Shown here: piece after piece, positions 1-9,576 of the stretch | How the letters are laid out: every line of letters starts with the position of its first letter | How positions within the stretch are numbered: the first letter of the stretch is position 1 | From: Myxococcales bacterium | GTDB taxonomy: Bacteria > Myxococcota_A > Polyangia > Polyangiales > Houyiibacteriaceae | Assembly (NCBI GenBank): GCA_020430775.1 | Contig: JAGQJE010000030.1 | Span: 1 to 37,761, forward strand | DNA: 37,761 nt | Reading direction: 5' to 3' | Position numbers and translations under genes: made by a program | The notes under the pieces: model-generated | What the model was told of the DNA's origin: nothing | The model's input: only the letters and a program-made list of their open reading frames with translations | The model's database searches: none

Positions 1-452
1 ACGAGCGTCGCGCGGCCGTCGCCGAGCGACTCGAAAAGCGGCGGCTCGCGGTCGAGGGGCTCACCGCGTCGCTCGCCGAGATCGACGAGGAAAAGCGGGC
101 CGCGATCGAGCGTGCGGAGTTTCCGCTCGAGGGCCTCGGGTTCGCCGAGGAGGGCGTGACGCTCGGGGGGATCCCCTTTGCGCAGGCATCGGCAGCGGAG
201 CGGCTCCGGGCGAGCGTCGCCATCGGGCTCGCGCTGCACCCGGACCTCCGCGTGCTGCTGGTGCGCGAGGGCGCGCTGCTCGATGACGACGCGCTCCGGC
301 TCGTCGGCGAGCTCGCCGCAGCGCACGAAGCCCAGGTGTGGGTCGAGCGCGTCGGCGACGGCGACGAAGGCGCCATCGTCATCGAAGACGGGGCGGTGAT
401 CAGCACACCTGGCACCGCGTCGCCCGAGCGCGCCGAGGGGGTGGCCCAATGA
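1..452 (+). CDS. Phage-type coiled-coil ATPase (RecF/SbcC-like), C-terminal part, cut by window edge
   Basis: The open frame enters from the left edge (first full codon at base 3) and stops at 452, so only about 149 C-terminal residues are visible. The first 50 or so residues are rich in Glu, Arg, Lys and Ala, as in the end of a coiled coil. They are followed by an ABC/SMC-type ATPase head half: a degenerate signature region (QASAAERLR), then a hydrophobic Walker B-like strand ending VREGALLDDD, where a Glu sits in the usual catalytic position. The end (VWVERV, then IVIEDG) matches phage AAA-family ATPases that sit beside SSB genes. The stop overlaps the start of the ssb gene (ATGA), so the two are probably translated together. 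The role is probably DNA recombination or repair of the element; the exact reaction is not known. The Walker A half lies outside the window. Confidence 0.75.
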   Translation, partial: ERRAAVAERLEKRRLAVEGLTASLAEIDEEKRAAIERAEFPLEGLGFAEEGVTLGGIPFAQASAAERLRASVAIGLALHPDLRVLLVREGALLDDDALRLVGELAAAHEAQVWVERVGDGDEGAIVIEDGAVISTPGTASPERAEGVAQ

Positions 453-844
453 ACCGCGTGACCCTCATCGGACACCTCGGATCCGACGCCGAGCTGCGCG
501 GTTACGATCGCCCCGTGCTGGCCTTCTCGCTCGCCACGAGCGAGATCTGGCGCGATGCGGCAAGCGGCGAGCGCCGCGAGCGCACGACCTGGCACCGCGT
601 GCGCAAGTTCGGCCGAGGCGTCGAGCAGCTTGCTGGCTACCTCGGCAAAGGGCGTCTCGTCGCGGTCGAGGGCGCGATCCGCGTCCGGCAGTACACCGAC
701 GCGAGCGGCGTAACGCGCACCGCGTGCGAGATCGTCGCGGATCAGGTCGAGCTGCTCGGCGGCGCCGACCGGCGAGCAGCCACGCCGCCGCAAGCCCCCG
801 AGCCCGACCCGAACGAATGGAGCGACGATGACATCCCATTCTGA
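449..844 (+). CDS. ssb: Single-stranded DNA-binding protein (element-borne)
   Basis: This is a 131-residue protein with an OB fold over about residues 1-105. The N-terminus is the classic SSB start (MNRVTLIGHLGSDAELR), followed by the TWHRV strand, the GRLVAVEGAIRVRQY strand, a Pro-rich linker and the acidic tip WSDDDIPF. In bacterial SSBs that tip recruits repair and replication partners. The ATG at 449 overlaps the stop of the preceding ATPase gene, which fixes the start; a longer upstream reading of the same frame has no SSB similarity. The length is shorter than chromosomal SSBs (about 160-180), as is common for phage and plasmid copies. It probably coats ssDNA during element replication or recombination. 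A chromosomal SSB is expected elsewhere. Confidence 0.92.
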   Translation: MNRVTLIGHLGSDAELRGYDRPVLAFSLATSEIWRDAASGERRERTTWHRVRKFGRGVEQLAGYLGKGRLVAVEGAIRVRQYTDASGVTRTACEIVADQVELLGGADRRAATPPQAPEPDPNEWSDDDIPF

Positions 845-1145
845 TCAACCGACCGGCGACGGTCGACGCGCCGCCAATCGCGCGCACGATCCCATGACGT
901 GCCCGTGCTGCACGGCGCACGCGGTCCGCGCGGCCGAGCGAGCGCGGTACACCGAGGGTCTCGTAGCCGCGGGCCGATGCCTCGCCAGCGCGCTCGAGGA
1001 GGTCGCCGCGGTGACGGACTCGCCTCGCACCGGCGCGCAGATCGAGCGCACGCGTGACGCCGCGCTCGTGCGGTGGGTCGTAGCCGTGGTGGACTGGCGC
1101 AAGAGCCAGCGCATCCGCGAGCGTGGCGCGCCGGAGACCGAGTGA
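828..1145 (+). CDS. Small unknown protein with a CPCC motif
   Basis: This is a 105-residue protein that starts 17 bases before the end of ssb in another frame, so it is translationally coupled. Nothing is recognised. The protein has a polar N-terminus, then a Cys cluster (MTCPCCTAH near residues 23-31), then a helical, Ala/Arg-rich body that ends with a Trp-containing basic helix (VVDWRKSQRIRERG). The two-sided CPCC could hold a metal, but only three cysteines are close together and no second Cys/His pair is obvious. Its position between ssb and the integrase suggests an accessory protein of the mobile element. An internal ATG at the CPCC motif is an alternative start. Confidence 0.6.
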   Translation: MTSHSDQPTGDGRRAANRAHDPMTCPCCTAHAVRAAERARYTEGLVAAGRCLASALEEVAAVTDSPRTGAQIERTRDAALVRWVVAVVDWRKSQRIRERGAPETE

Positions 1146-1345
1146 CGATCGAGCGCTCTGCCACGTCGCCACCGGCGCCGGCGCCGGCGCCCCCGCCGGC
1201 GCCCCCGCCAGCCGGTGGGCCGAGGCCGCTCTCGGCCGCGGAGCGGGCGTTGATCCGGTACGCTGTGCGCCGGTCGCTCGAGGACCTGGTGGAGGCGAAG
1301 CGGGAGGCGCCGTGCAAAAAGACGGCTGGGCACACGCTCGCATAG
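1142..1345 (+). CDS. Very small unknown protein, Pro/Ala-rich N-terminus
   Basis: This is a 67-residue frame starting with GTG at 1142, which overlaps the previous stop (GTGA). Its end overlaps the recombinase start by 34 bases. The first third is a low-complexity Pro/Ala run. The rest is a compact, charged helical segment (RPLSAAERALIRYAVRRSLEDLVEAK by eye) with a short basic tail. No family is recognised. The tight coupling on both sides argues that the frame is translated; the low-complexity part means frame statistics alone are weak support. It could help set recombinase translation or act as a directionality factor, but neither role is shown. Confidence 0.45.
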   Translation: MTIERSATSPPAPAPAPPPAPPPAGGPRPLSAAERALIRYAVRRSLEDLVEAKREAPCKKTAGHTLA

Positions 1346-2885
1346 CGATCTACGCGCGCTACTCGTCGGATCGACAGAGCGAGGCGTCGATCGAGGACCA
1401 GGTGCGCCGCTGCGTCGCGCACGCGGTCGAGCGCGGCGGCGCGGTGCCCGAGGGCGCCGTGTACTCCGACTACGCGATGAGTGGGGCGCTGCGGGAGCGA
1501 CCAGGCCTCGTGCAACTGCTCGCGGCGGTCGACGCGGGCGAGGTCGACGTGCTCCTCGTCGAGGACCTCTCGCGCCTGAGCCGCGACGTCGGCGACGCCG
1601 CCGAGCTCCGCAAGCGCTTCGCCTACCGCGGAGTGCGGGTGGTAGGCGTCGCCGATGGGGTTGACAGCGGGCGCGCCGGCTCGAGCTTGCTGTACGGGGT
1701 GCGCTCGGTGCTCGGCGAGGCCTACCTCGAGGACCTGGCCGACAAGACGCGTCGCGGGATGGCGGGCAGGGCGCTCGCGGGACGGGTCACCGGCGGGTTG
1801 CCGTACGGCTACCGCTCCGCGCCAGCACCGGACGGCATCGGACGGTTCGCTCTCATCGACGAGGCGCAAGCACGTGAGGTGCGGGCGCTGTTCGCGGCCT
1901 ACGCTGCGGGCTCGAGCTTCGGTCGCATCGCAGCGGACCTGAACACGCGAGCAGTCGCGCCTCCGCGCAAGGGCCAGGGCTGGCAGTCGAGCGGCGTGCG
2001 GGCGATGCTCGTGAACGAGCGCTACGCCGGCCGGTGGACCTGGAACACGCACGCGTGGGGGCGCGACCCAGCGACACGCAAGCGTCGCTACCGCGAGCGG
2101 CCGAAGGAAGAGTGGATCGTCGAGGAGCGGGAGGACCTGCGCATCGTCGACGAGACAACCTGGCAGGCCGTGTGCGCGCGCTTCGAAGCGCGACGAATGC
2201 CAGACGCCCCGAAGCGGGCGCGGCGGAGCTACCTGCTGAGCGGCATCCTGCGCTGTGGCGTGTGCGGTGCGCCCATGGTCATCACGGGGGCGCGCCGGTA
2301 CTACGCGTGCAGCACGCGGCGCACCCGAGGCCGCTGCGGCAACCGGGAGACCGTGCGTGAGCCGGTCGCGCGCTCGCGCATCGTCCGCGCGGTGTGCGCC
2401 GAGCTGCTCCGCCCGGAGGCGATCGCAGCCTGGCGGGAGATCGCTGCCGAGGAGCTCGCGCGCTACGCGGAGCGGTTCGACGGCGCGCGGGTCGAGCTCG
2501 AGCGCGAGCAGCGGCGCCTTCAGGCGCAGGCGGAGCGGCTCGTGGGCGCGATCGCAGACGGGCTGAGCTCGCCAACGATCCGCGACCGTCTCGACCAGGT
2601 CGAGCGCCAGCTCGCGGGCATCGCCCGCCAGCTTCGCGTGCGCCGTCCGGTCGCGCTTCCCGAGCTCGGCGAGGTGGTCGCCCACGCACAGCGCCTTGGC
2701 GAGCGCCTCGAAGCAGACGTCGAGCAGGGCCGGGAGGCGCTGCGCGGGCTGCTCGAAGGCGGCCGGATCGGCTTGTACCCGCAGCCTTCGGGCGGGCTAC
2801 TCGCCCGGGCGCGCCTGCTCAGCGGCGCGGTGTTGTGGCCAGACGCCCTCCCTGAGACCGAGGGTCCGAGGGAGGTGCCTACCGG

Positions 2886-2907
<22 letters not shown>
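1312..2907 (+). CDS. Large serine recombinase (integrase)
   Basis: This is a 531-residue site-specific recombinase. The N-terminal resolvase-type catalytic domain (about residues 9-150) carries the Y-x-R-x-S active-site motif (YARYSSDRQ; nucleophile Ser18), the SGALRERPGL loop and the LSRLSRD helix with active-site Arg. A recombinase DNA-binding domain follows (about 155-290, with GLPYGYR and the LVNERYAGRW region). A zinc ribbon (CGVCG near 315 and YYAC...GRCGN near 330-345) is followed by a long coiled coil (about 380-460). The GTG at 1312 is chosen because GGGAGG lies five bases upstream and the catalytic domain begins at once. The frame ends inside the tRNA-fMet gene on the opposite strand: the last residues (after PTG) and the stop are tRNA sequence. 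It should integrate and, with a directionality factor, excise the element. Confidence 0.93.
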
Positions 2908-2962
<55 letters not shown>

Positions 2963-2976
2963 TCGAGGTGAGGCGG

Positions 2977-3004
2977 ACTATAGTGGCGCGCGCGTAGCTG
3001 TCAA
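2977..3004 (-). promoter_or_regulatory. Sigma-70-type promoter for tRNA-fMet
   Basis: On the minus strand a perfect -35 box TTGACA (3004-2999) is followed by 16 bases and a -10 box TATAGT (2982-2977). The tRNA 5' end at 2962 lies about 8 bases after the predicted start point near 2970. The promoter lies inside the 3' end of the upstream lipoprotein gene on the same strand, and the stop codon TAG of that gene is part of the -10 box. The tRNA can thus be transcribed independently of the lipoprotein gene. Confidence 0.8.
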
Positions 3005-4075
3005 AGGGGAGGTCGCTGATTTTCTCTCGGGGGCGCGCTTCGAGGGCTGCGTGGCGTCGGGCTGGGCGTCGACGTACCCGGCGATGTGGCTCTCGTAGTC
3101 CTTGCCGTCGATGGCGACCGTCCCGTCCATACCCGCGTTCTCGCCTATGATGAAGGTGTGGGCCTTCGGGATGCCGTCCATCTCGTAGGCGGCGATGTCG
3201 GTCGTGGCGTTGCCGTACGCCGCGACGAGGTCGTAGCCGAGCGTGTCGCTGAGGTTCGCGAGCGCGGCCGTCTTGTACTCGGTGGTGGGCTGCGGCATCA
3301 GCAGGAGGTCGGCGCTCGTGATGAGCGCGCCGTACGCGAAGCCGTGCCGCGCGAGCCACGCACGCGTCGCGGTCCGCACCGCGTCCGGGCGCGCGCTCAG
3401 ATACACGACCTTGTAGCCCTTGTCCGCCCACGCTCGCGTCAGCTCAGGGCCGTGGCCCATGATCTTCCCGTCGTACGTCGGGTCCGCGAAGGTCTTGAAG
3501 AACTCGGCGTCGTCCGCGTTCAGCGTGCCGTCGATGTCCGCGACGACGATCTGGGTCTTCGCCGGCCACAGGAACACGCCGTGCGGGTAGCAGGTCTGCG
3601 CCCCCTCGAGCACCGCATAGACCCGGTTCTCTCCGACGCCGAGCCCGCTCGTCGCGCCGAGGTCGATGGTGTAGCCCCCGTCCTCGCCGGTAGTCGTCCG
3701 ACCTAGCTGCTTCCAGGCGCCGTCGACCCACGCCCACAAGCTCAGGGCTTCGCCCGCGATCGCTTTGCCGTCGTCACCGACGGCGTTCGCGTTCTCCCCG
3801 CCGACGACGACGATGTTCCCCCGCACGACGACGTCGTCGCCCGGGTGACCGATGAAGTCGAGGTCTGCCGACTGGTCGAAGACCCGCGCGTCGTAGACAC
3901 CCGCGTTGCTCGGGTTGACGAACGCGCTCGACTCGGTCGTAAACGGCAGGGTGCCGGCGTTCGGGCAGGTGAGGACCGGCGCGGGCGCGCTCGGCGTCGA
4001 GGACCCGCACGAGGACAGGAGCGCCAGCGCGAAGAGCACGAGCGGCGTGAGGGCGAGTCGAGGCAGGAACTTCAT
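2978..4075 (-). CDS. Lipoprotein with a lipin/LNS2-type HAD phosphatase domain
   Basis: This is a 365-residue protein. The N-terminus is a lipoprotein signal peptide with lipobox LSSC (Cys23). An unclassified region of about 140 residues follows, then a HAD phosphatase of the LNS2/lipin/Ned1 type: motif I DIDGT (Asp180, Asp182), motif II Ser227 in YLSARPD, motif III Lys268 and motif IV around GNATTD (289-293). The YLSARPD motif is typical of that family, whose eukaryotic members dephosphorylate phosphatidic acid. Phosphatidate is the likely substrate class, by inference. All catalytic residues are present and the enzyme should sit on the periplasmic side as a lipoprotein. The ATG at 4075 is used because it gives the signal peptide; the open frame continues upstream but without a credible N-terminus. 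The tRNA-fMet gene follows on the same strand. Confidence 0.85.
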   Translation of the reverse strand: MKFLPRLALTPLVLFALALLSSCGSSTPSAPAPVLTCPNAGTLPFTTESSAFVNPSNAGVYDARVFDQSADLDFIGHPGDDVVVRGNIVVVGGENANAVGDDGKAIAGEALSLWAWVDGAWKQLGRTTTGEDGGYTIDLGATSGLGVGENRVYAVLEGAQTCYPHGVFLWPAKTQIVVADIDGTLNADDAEFFKTFADPTYDGKIMGHGPELTRAWADKGYKVVYLSARPDAVRTATRAWLARHGFAYGALITSADLLLMPQPTTEYKTAALANLSDTLGYDLVAAYGNATTDIAAYEMDGIPKAHTFIIGENAGMDGTVAIDGKDYESHIAGYVDAQPDATQPSKRAPERKSATSPLTATRAPL

Positions 4076-4225
4076 GAGGCCTCCGTGGTCCGCAGGCGGA
4101 CGGGGTTTCGATGCGTTGTACTGGCTACGTGGCGTCCGCTGCACAAAAAATCGGCACGGACCTCGACTTCCCACGCAAAGCGCCGCGCGCGCGGATTTTT
4201 GCGTTTCTTCGGGCGGTCCCGTGGC

Positions 4226-4238
4226 TACACTGCGCGCC
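4226..4238 (+). promoter_or_regulatory. Candidate -10 element directly before the start codon
   Basis: The hexamer TACACT (4226-4231), preceded by GTGGC, lies seven bases before the ATG at 4239. That spacing would put the transcription start on or next to the A of the start codon, so the mRNA may be leaderless; no Shine-Dalgarno sequence is seen. A -35 box is not clear. Similar elements occur before several other genes in the window. Confidence 0.45.
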
Positions 4239-4928
4239 ATGGCTATGACACCGGCTCAGGCGGCGCTCGACGCGGCTCGCACCTTCTTTCGGAACAACCC
4301 GGACGAGCTCAGCCGCGCGGTTCGCAGCGCGCTCGGGCTGCGCCTCGGGGTGCCGCTGGTCGCCCTCCGCTGGCTCGGCAAGCAGGCCGAGCGCACGGGC
4401 AAGGTCGACGGCTTGCAGATCGACTCCGTCCCGCCGGGGCTCCGCGTGGCTGCCAACGTCGACCTGATGAAGACCCCGGTGCGCGCCGAGGCGGTCGTCT
4501 ACATCGATCGGGTCGTCTTCAACGAGCAGGAGCTGACGCTCTCGCTGCGGGTCGAGGACATCGATCTCCAGCTCACGAGCGACGCCGAGACCCCGGTCTC
4601 CGCCCTCATCAAGTCCGGCGCGCTCGATCTCTCGAACCCGGGCACGCTCGTCGGGTTTTTGCCGGGTCGCTCGCCCATCCTCGCCGAGGCGAAGGGCAAC
4701 CGCATCGTGCTCGACCTGATGCGCGACCCGAAGATCGGAAACAACGAGCTGGTCCGCCGCGCGGTCGCCGTGCTCACGTCGTTCGTCACCCTCGACGGCG
4801 TCGAGACCGACGCCGGTCACCTCGACGTCGCGTTCCGCGCGCTGCCGACGGGGGTGCGGGGCGCGGCGTCTTCGCTGCGGCGCAGCCTGAGCCCGCGGCG
4901 GATTAGCTGGCGTCTGCCGGGGCGCTGA
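4239..4928 (+). CDS. Unknown conserved-looking protein
   Basis: This is a 229-residue protein with no recognised family. It has no signal peptide or convincing transmembrane segment. The first 60 residues are helical (PAQAALDAARTFFRNNPDEL, then a hydrophobic stretch near residues 33-47). The rest alternates short hydrophobic strands and turns, with a repeated look of beta-sandwich lipid-binding proteins (VDGLQIDSVPPGLRV, then RVEDIDLQL), and the tail is Arg-rich. The ATG at 4239 is preceded by a -10-like element and no ribosome-binding site; a second ATG at 4245 is possible. The 3' end overlaps the kinase gene on the other strand by 26 bases. No function is proposed. Confidence 0.75.
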   Translation: MAMTPAQAALDAARTFFRNNPDELSRAVRSALGLRLGVPLVALRWLGKQAERTGKVDGLQIDSVPPGLRVAANVDLMKTPVRAEAVVYIDRVVFNEQELTLSLRVEDIDLQLTSDAETPVSALIKSGALDLSNPGTLVGFLPGRSPILAEAKGNRIVLDLMRDPKIGNNELVRRAVAVLTSFVTLDGVETDAGHLDVAFRALPTGVRGAASSLRRSLSPRRISWRLPGR

Positions 4929-7221
4929 GCGTCGGGCCGGGCGCGCTCGCGGTGCCAGCGGCGCTCGCCTGAGGCGAGGCCTTCACGCGGGCCTGCGCCG
5001 CCTCGCGCCGGGCGGCCTCTGCGTCGCGCCGCGCGTTCGCCGCGTCGGCCTTCGCCTGCTCGAGCGCCGCTGCGCTCTGCTGGAGCGCGTCTTCGAGCTT
5101 GGCCTTGTCCTCGAGCACGGACGAGACGGACCGCTCGAGCTGGTCCGCCTTGGCGCTCTCCGCCGTGAGGCGCGCGTCGAGCGCCGCGAGCTGCCCGCGC
5201 ATGCTGACCGCGTCGTCGTGCGCGGCGGCGAGCTGGTCCTGCGCCGCCGCCAGCGCCTGCCGCGTCGACTCGAGGCGGGTCTGGAGGTTCGTCGCCTCGG
5301 TCCGCGTCGCGGTGAGCGTCGCGTCGAGCTTGTCGGCGCGCTTCAGGAGCGCATCGCGCGCGTCCTCCGTCTGCCGGAGCCGCTGCGTCGTCTTGTCGAG
5401 CCCGTCGTTCGCCGCGCCGAGCGCGGAGAGGCTCTGCTCGAGCCGGGCGGCGAGCTGCTCCCGGGTCATCCGCAGCGCCTCGGCTTTCGCCTCGAGCTGC
5501 CGGCTGGTGGCGTGGGAGTCTTGCAGGTCGCGCCGGAGCTGGTCGGCGGTGAGGCGGGCCCGCTCCGCCTCGACCTGCTGGACGACGGCGCGGTGCCGGA
5601 GCGTCATCACGGAGACCGTCAGCACGATGCCGAAGAGCGCGACCAGCGGGACCGCCCACGAGAGCAGCGCGCGGCGCTTCGCTCGCCGCTGCTCGGGCGC
5701 GGTGAGCACGTCGAGCTCGGCCGCGAGCTCCGCCGCGCTCGGGCGCTCGGCTGGGTCGACGGAGAGCCATCGCCGGAAGGTGCTCGCGAGGTAGCGGTGC
5801 TCGCGGCGGGTGGGCGGCGGCGGGACCTCCCGCGACCGCGCCTCGATGAAGGACGCGACCGCCCCGCCGGGGACGTCCTCCTGCGTCTCCGGGTCGAGGG
5901 CGTTGCGGAGCGCGAGCGCGAGCGCGAACACGTCGGCGCGGTGCGACACGAGCGGCTTGTCGGGCGTCGACGCGAACTGCGCGGCGACCTCGGGCGCGAA
6001 GTACGTGGGGGTGCCCGCGAAGATCATCTCCGCGTCCTTCGCGGCGACGCCGAGGTCGAGCAAGACCGGCAGCAGGTCCTCGCCGTCGACGCCCGGGATC
6101 CGCGCGAGCAGGATGTTGTCCGGCTTGACGTCCTGGTGCCGCACGCCGACCGCGTGCATCGCGGCGAGCGCCTGGCTCAGGGGGCGGAAGATCCGCAGCG
6201 CCTCCGCCCGGGACAGCGGCGCGCGGCTGATGCGCGCCTCGAGCGTCTCGCCCTCGTACCACGGCATGACGAACCAGAGCCGGTCCTCGTGCCAGCCGTG
6301 GTCCTTGAACTGCACGATGGACGGGTGGAACACGGAGGCGATGAGCCGCAGCTCGCGCAGCGCGTTCTGGCGAGAGCGCTCGGAGAGCGAGGGTTGGTGC
6401 AGGAGCTTCAGCGCGACGACGTGGCCCGGGACCTCCGTGTCGCTCGCGCGGTAGACGTCGCCGAACGCGCCGGTGCCGACCCGCTCGTCGACGGCGTAGC
6501 GTCCGCCGACGACCGTGCCGGCCGGGAGCGGGTCCCAGCCCTCGGTCTCGCGGTCCGCGCGCCTCGCGATCTCGCTCGAGTCGAGCGCGAACGCCTCGAG
6601 GACGGCCCGCTCGAGCTCGAAGGGCTTCGAGCCGGTGCGGTGCGCGCGCAGCAGGGCGTCCGCGCGCCCCATCGCCTCGTCGAGCCGCACGAGCGCCTCT
6701 TCGGCGCGGAGGTCGAGCGCGAAGGCGAGCTCGTCCGCGCTCAGCTCGCGGGCGAAGCGCAGCTCGAGGACGAGCCGATCGCGGGCGTCGAGCTCGAAAC
6801 GCAGCGCGTCGAGGGCCTCGCGCGGGACGCGGCTCGTCGGGTGGTTGCGCCACGGCAACGCTCGCAACGCCGCCCCGGTGGGCTCGGCGCCGCCGACCTC
6901 CCGGTGCATGGCGATCAGCTCTTCGGCGATGCGGTAGAGCCGCGCTCGGACGCCGGGCTCCTTGAGCAGCTCCTCGCTCTTGACCGCCGCGGCCGTCGCG
7001 CGCAGCCGGCGGAGCAGCGCCGCACCCGCGCCGACCTCTCCCGTCTGGACGGTCAGGTGCTGGCGGAGGCCCTCGGCGTAGTGCCGGAGCGCGCGCCCGT
7101 GCAGGACGTCGACCACCGTCTCCATGCCGGTTGTGCCGACCACCATCGACTGCTCGGCCGCGAGCGTCAGGACCGAGCCCAGGCCTTTGAGCTGCTCCAG
7201 GTAGAAGGGACGAGTAGCCAT
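4903..7221 (-). CDS. Membrane Ser/Thr protein kinase with sigma-region-4-like segment and coiled coil
   Basis: This is a 772-residue protein. Residues 1-130 are helical and unrecognised. Residues about 138-192 read like sigma-70 region 4 (LDARDRLVLELRFARELSADE and the following turn). The kinase domain spans about 241-505: Gly loop VGTGAFGDVY, VALK with Lys272, catalytic loop HQDVKPDN (362-369), DLG instead of DFG (389-391) and GTPTYFAPE. The Arg of the usual HRD is Gln here, which may mean activation does not depend on loop phosphorylation. A transmembrane helix (about 518-541) is followed by a long coiled coil (about 545-745) that is probably periplasmic. The ATG at 7221 is preceded by GGAG and starts the first ordered region. 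It faces the AckA-PduL gene across a 162-base divergent gap. Confidence 0.9.
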   Translation of the reverse strand: MATRPFYLEQLKGLGSVLTLAAEQSMVVGTTGMETVVDVLHGRALRHYAEGLRQHLTVQTGEVGAGAALLRRLRATAAAVKSEELLKEPGVRARLYRIAEELIAMHREVGGAEPTGAALRALPWRNHPTSRVPREALDALRFELDARDRLVLELRFARELSADELAFALDLRAEEALVRLDEAMGRADALLRAHRTGSKPFELERAVLEAFALDSSEIARRADRETEGWDPLPAGTVVGGRYAVDERVGTGAFGDVYRASDTEVPGHVVALKLLHQPSLSERSRQNALRELRLIASVFHPSIVQFKDHGWHEDRLWFVMPWYEGETLEARISRAPLSRAEALRIFRPLSQALAAMHAVGVRHQDVKPDNILLARIPGVDGEDLLPVLLDLGVAAKDAEMIFAGTPTYFAPEVAAQFASTPDKPLVSHRADVFALALALRNALDPETQEDVPGGAVASFIEARSREVPPPPTRREHRYLASTFRRWLSVDPAERPSAAELAAELDVLTAPEQRRAKRRALLSWAVPLVALFGIVLTVSVMTLRHRAVVQQVEAERARLTADQLRRDLQDSHATSRQLEAKAEALRMTREQLAARLEQSLSALGAANDGLDKTTQRLRQTEDARDALLKRADKLDATLTATRTEATNLQTRLESTRQALAAAQDQLAAAHDDAVSMRGQLAALDARLTAESAKADQLERSVSSVLEDKAKLEDALQQSAAALEQAKADAANARRDAEAARREAAQARVKASPQASAAGTASAPGPTLSAPADAS

Positions 7222-7283
7222 GCGAGAGTCTCCGGCGCGACAGTGCGAACACCCGCGCCCGGCCACATTCTTCCGCGACACTC

Positions 7284-7315
7284 GGAAGATCCAGGATTGC
7301 GCGCGCCCGTACGAT
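7284..7315 (+). promoter_or_regulatory. Candidate promoter element upstream of the acetate kinase fusion
   Basis: GGAAGATCCA (7284-7293) is followed 16 bases later by TACGAT (7310-7315), a -10-like hexamer. The first block nearly repeats the GGAAAGATCCA block found twice at 30823 and 30886, where a TAC-containing hexamer also follows. The site lies in the 162-base divergent gap between the kinase and the AckA-PduL gene and points to the latter. Assignment is by pattern only. Confidence 0.3.
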
Positions 7316-7383
7316 CGATGCACACGGGCGCGCGGCTTGCCGTGGGTGGGAGGGTCTGAGACGCTCTCCCGGTCGGAGGTGCG

Positions 7384-9192
<1,809 letters not shown>

Positions 9193-9201
9193 GCCTGACG
9201 C

Positions 9202-9228
9202 CCGCTTGCGCGTGAGCGGATGTTTTTT
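9202..9228 (+). terminator. Rho-independent terminator after the AckA-PduL gene
   Basis: A six-pair stem CCGCTT / GAGCGG (one G-T pair, loop of six) at 9202-9219 is followed by ATG and six T residues (9223-9228). It lies 9 bases after the stop codon. This is the clearest intrinsic terminator in the window. Confidence 0.75.
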
Positions 9229-9266
9229 GGCAGAGCGGTATGGGTTGCGCCTGCGGGGCGGCAACC

Positions 9267-9272
9267 TACGAT
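9267..9272 (+). promoter_or_regulatory. Candidate -10 element for the small gene at 9338
   Basis: The hexamer TACGAT after CAACC lies in the gap between the terminator and the small protein gene, which would give a leader of about 60 bases. No clear -35 box is seen. It is listed because the same hexamer stands before the genes at 7384 and 18743. Confidence 0.25.
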
Positions 9273-9337
9273 CAGCGCGTGGGGGGCCGCGCGACGGGAT
9301 GGTCTGCGCTCGGTGTCTCGGAAAAGGTACAGTGACG

Positions 9338-9556
9338 ATGCAGACCCTGCGCCGCTGGGCGATGTACGAGGTGTGGAGGCTCGACGGCGAGCACACACGA
9401 CTCGACGCGCGCTTCCGACTCGTCGATGACGCGCTGCGCTACGTAGAGGCGAACCGCCACCGCGGCTCGTTCGCCGTCAAGAAGCCGGACGGCGGCTGGT
9501 ACGAGCACGGGCGCTCGGTCAGCGGCGTCTTCGTCAAGGACGACGAGGCCGGCTGA
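9338..9556 (+). CDS. Small unknown protein
   Basis: This is a 72-residue protein of mixed alpha/beta character without signal peptide or membrane segment. It reads like a compact single domain: a strand (MYEVWRLDGE), a helix (VDDALRYVEANRHRG), two strands (SFAVKKPDGGWYEHG) and a closing strand (GVFVKDDEAG). No family is recognised. The ATG at 9338 is preferred; the frame is open further upstream but that part is Gly/Arg-rich shadow sequence, and the ATG at 9362 is a possible later start. The gene stands alone between a terminator and the convergent dsbD gene. Confidence 0.65.
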   Translation: MQTLRRWAMYEVWRLDGEHTRLDARFRLVDDALRYVEANRHRGSFAVKKPDGGWYEHGRSVSGVFVKDDEAG

Positions 9557-9576
9557 GCCGCGCGCGCGACGCTCGG

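Noticed and set aside
1170-1225. Short GCC/CCG-rich periodic stretch, possible repeat array
   Set aside because: It encodes the Pro/Ala run of the 67-residue protein; simple low-complexity coding, no unit with spacers as in CRISPR.
4140-4200. AAAAAA and TTTTT runs in the gap upstream of 4239, as a terminator
   Set aside because: No gene on either strand ends here: the gap is between divergent starts, and no stable stem abuts the runs. Promoter-type AT islands are more likely.
5218-7359. Long open frame (713 codons) on the plus strand opposite the kinase gene
   Set aside because: It is an antisense shadow of the kinase coding sequence, rich in Arg/Glu/Val/Gly, with no domain pattern; such frames are common in GC-rich DNA.
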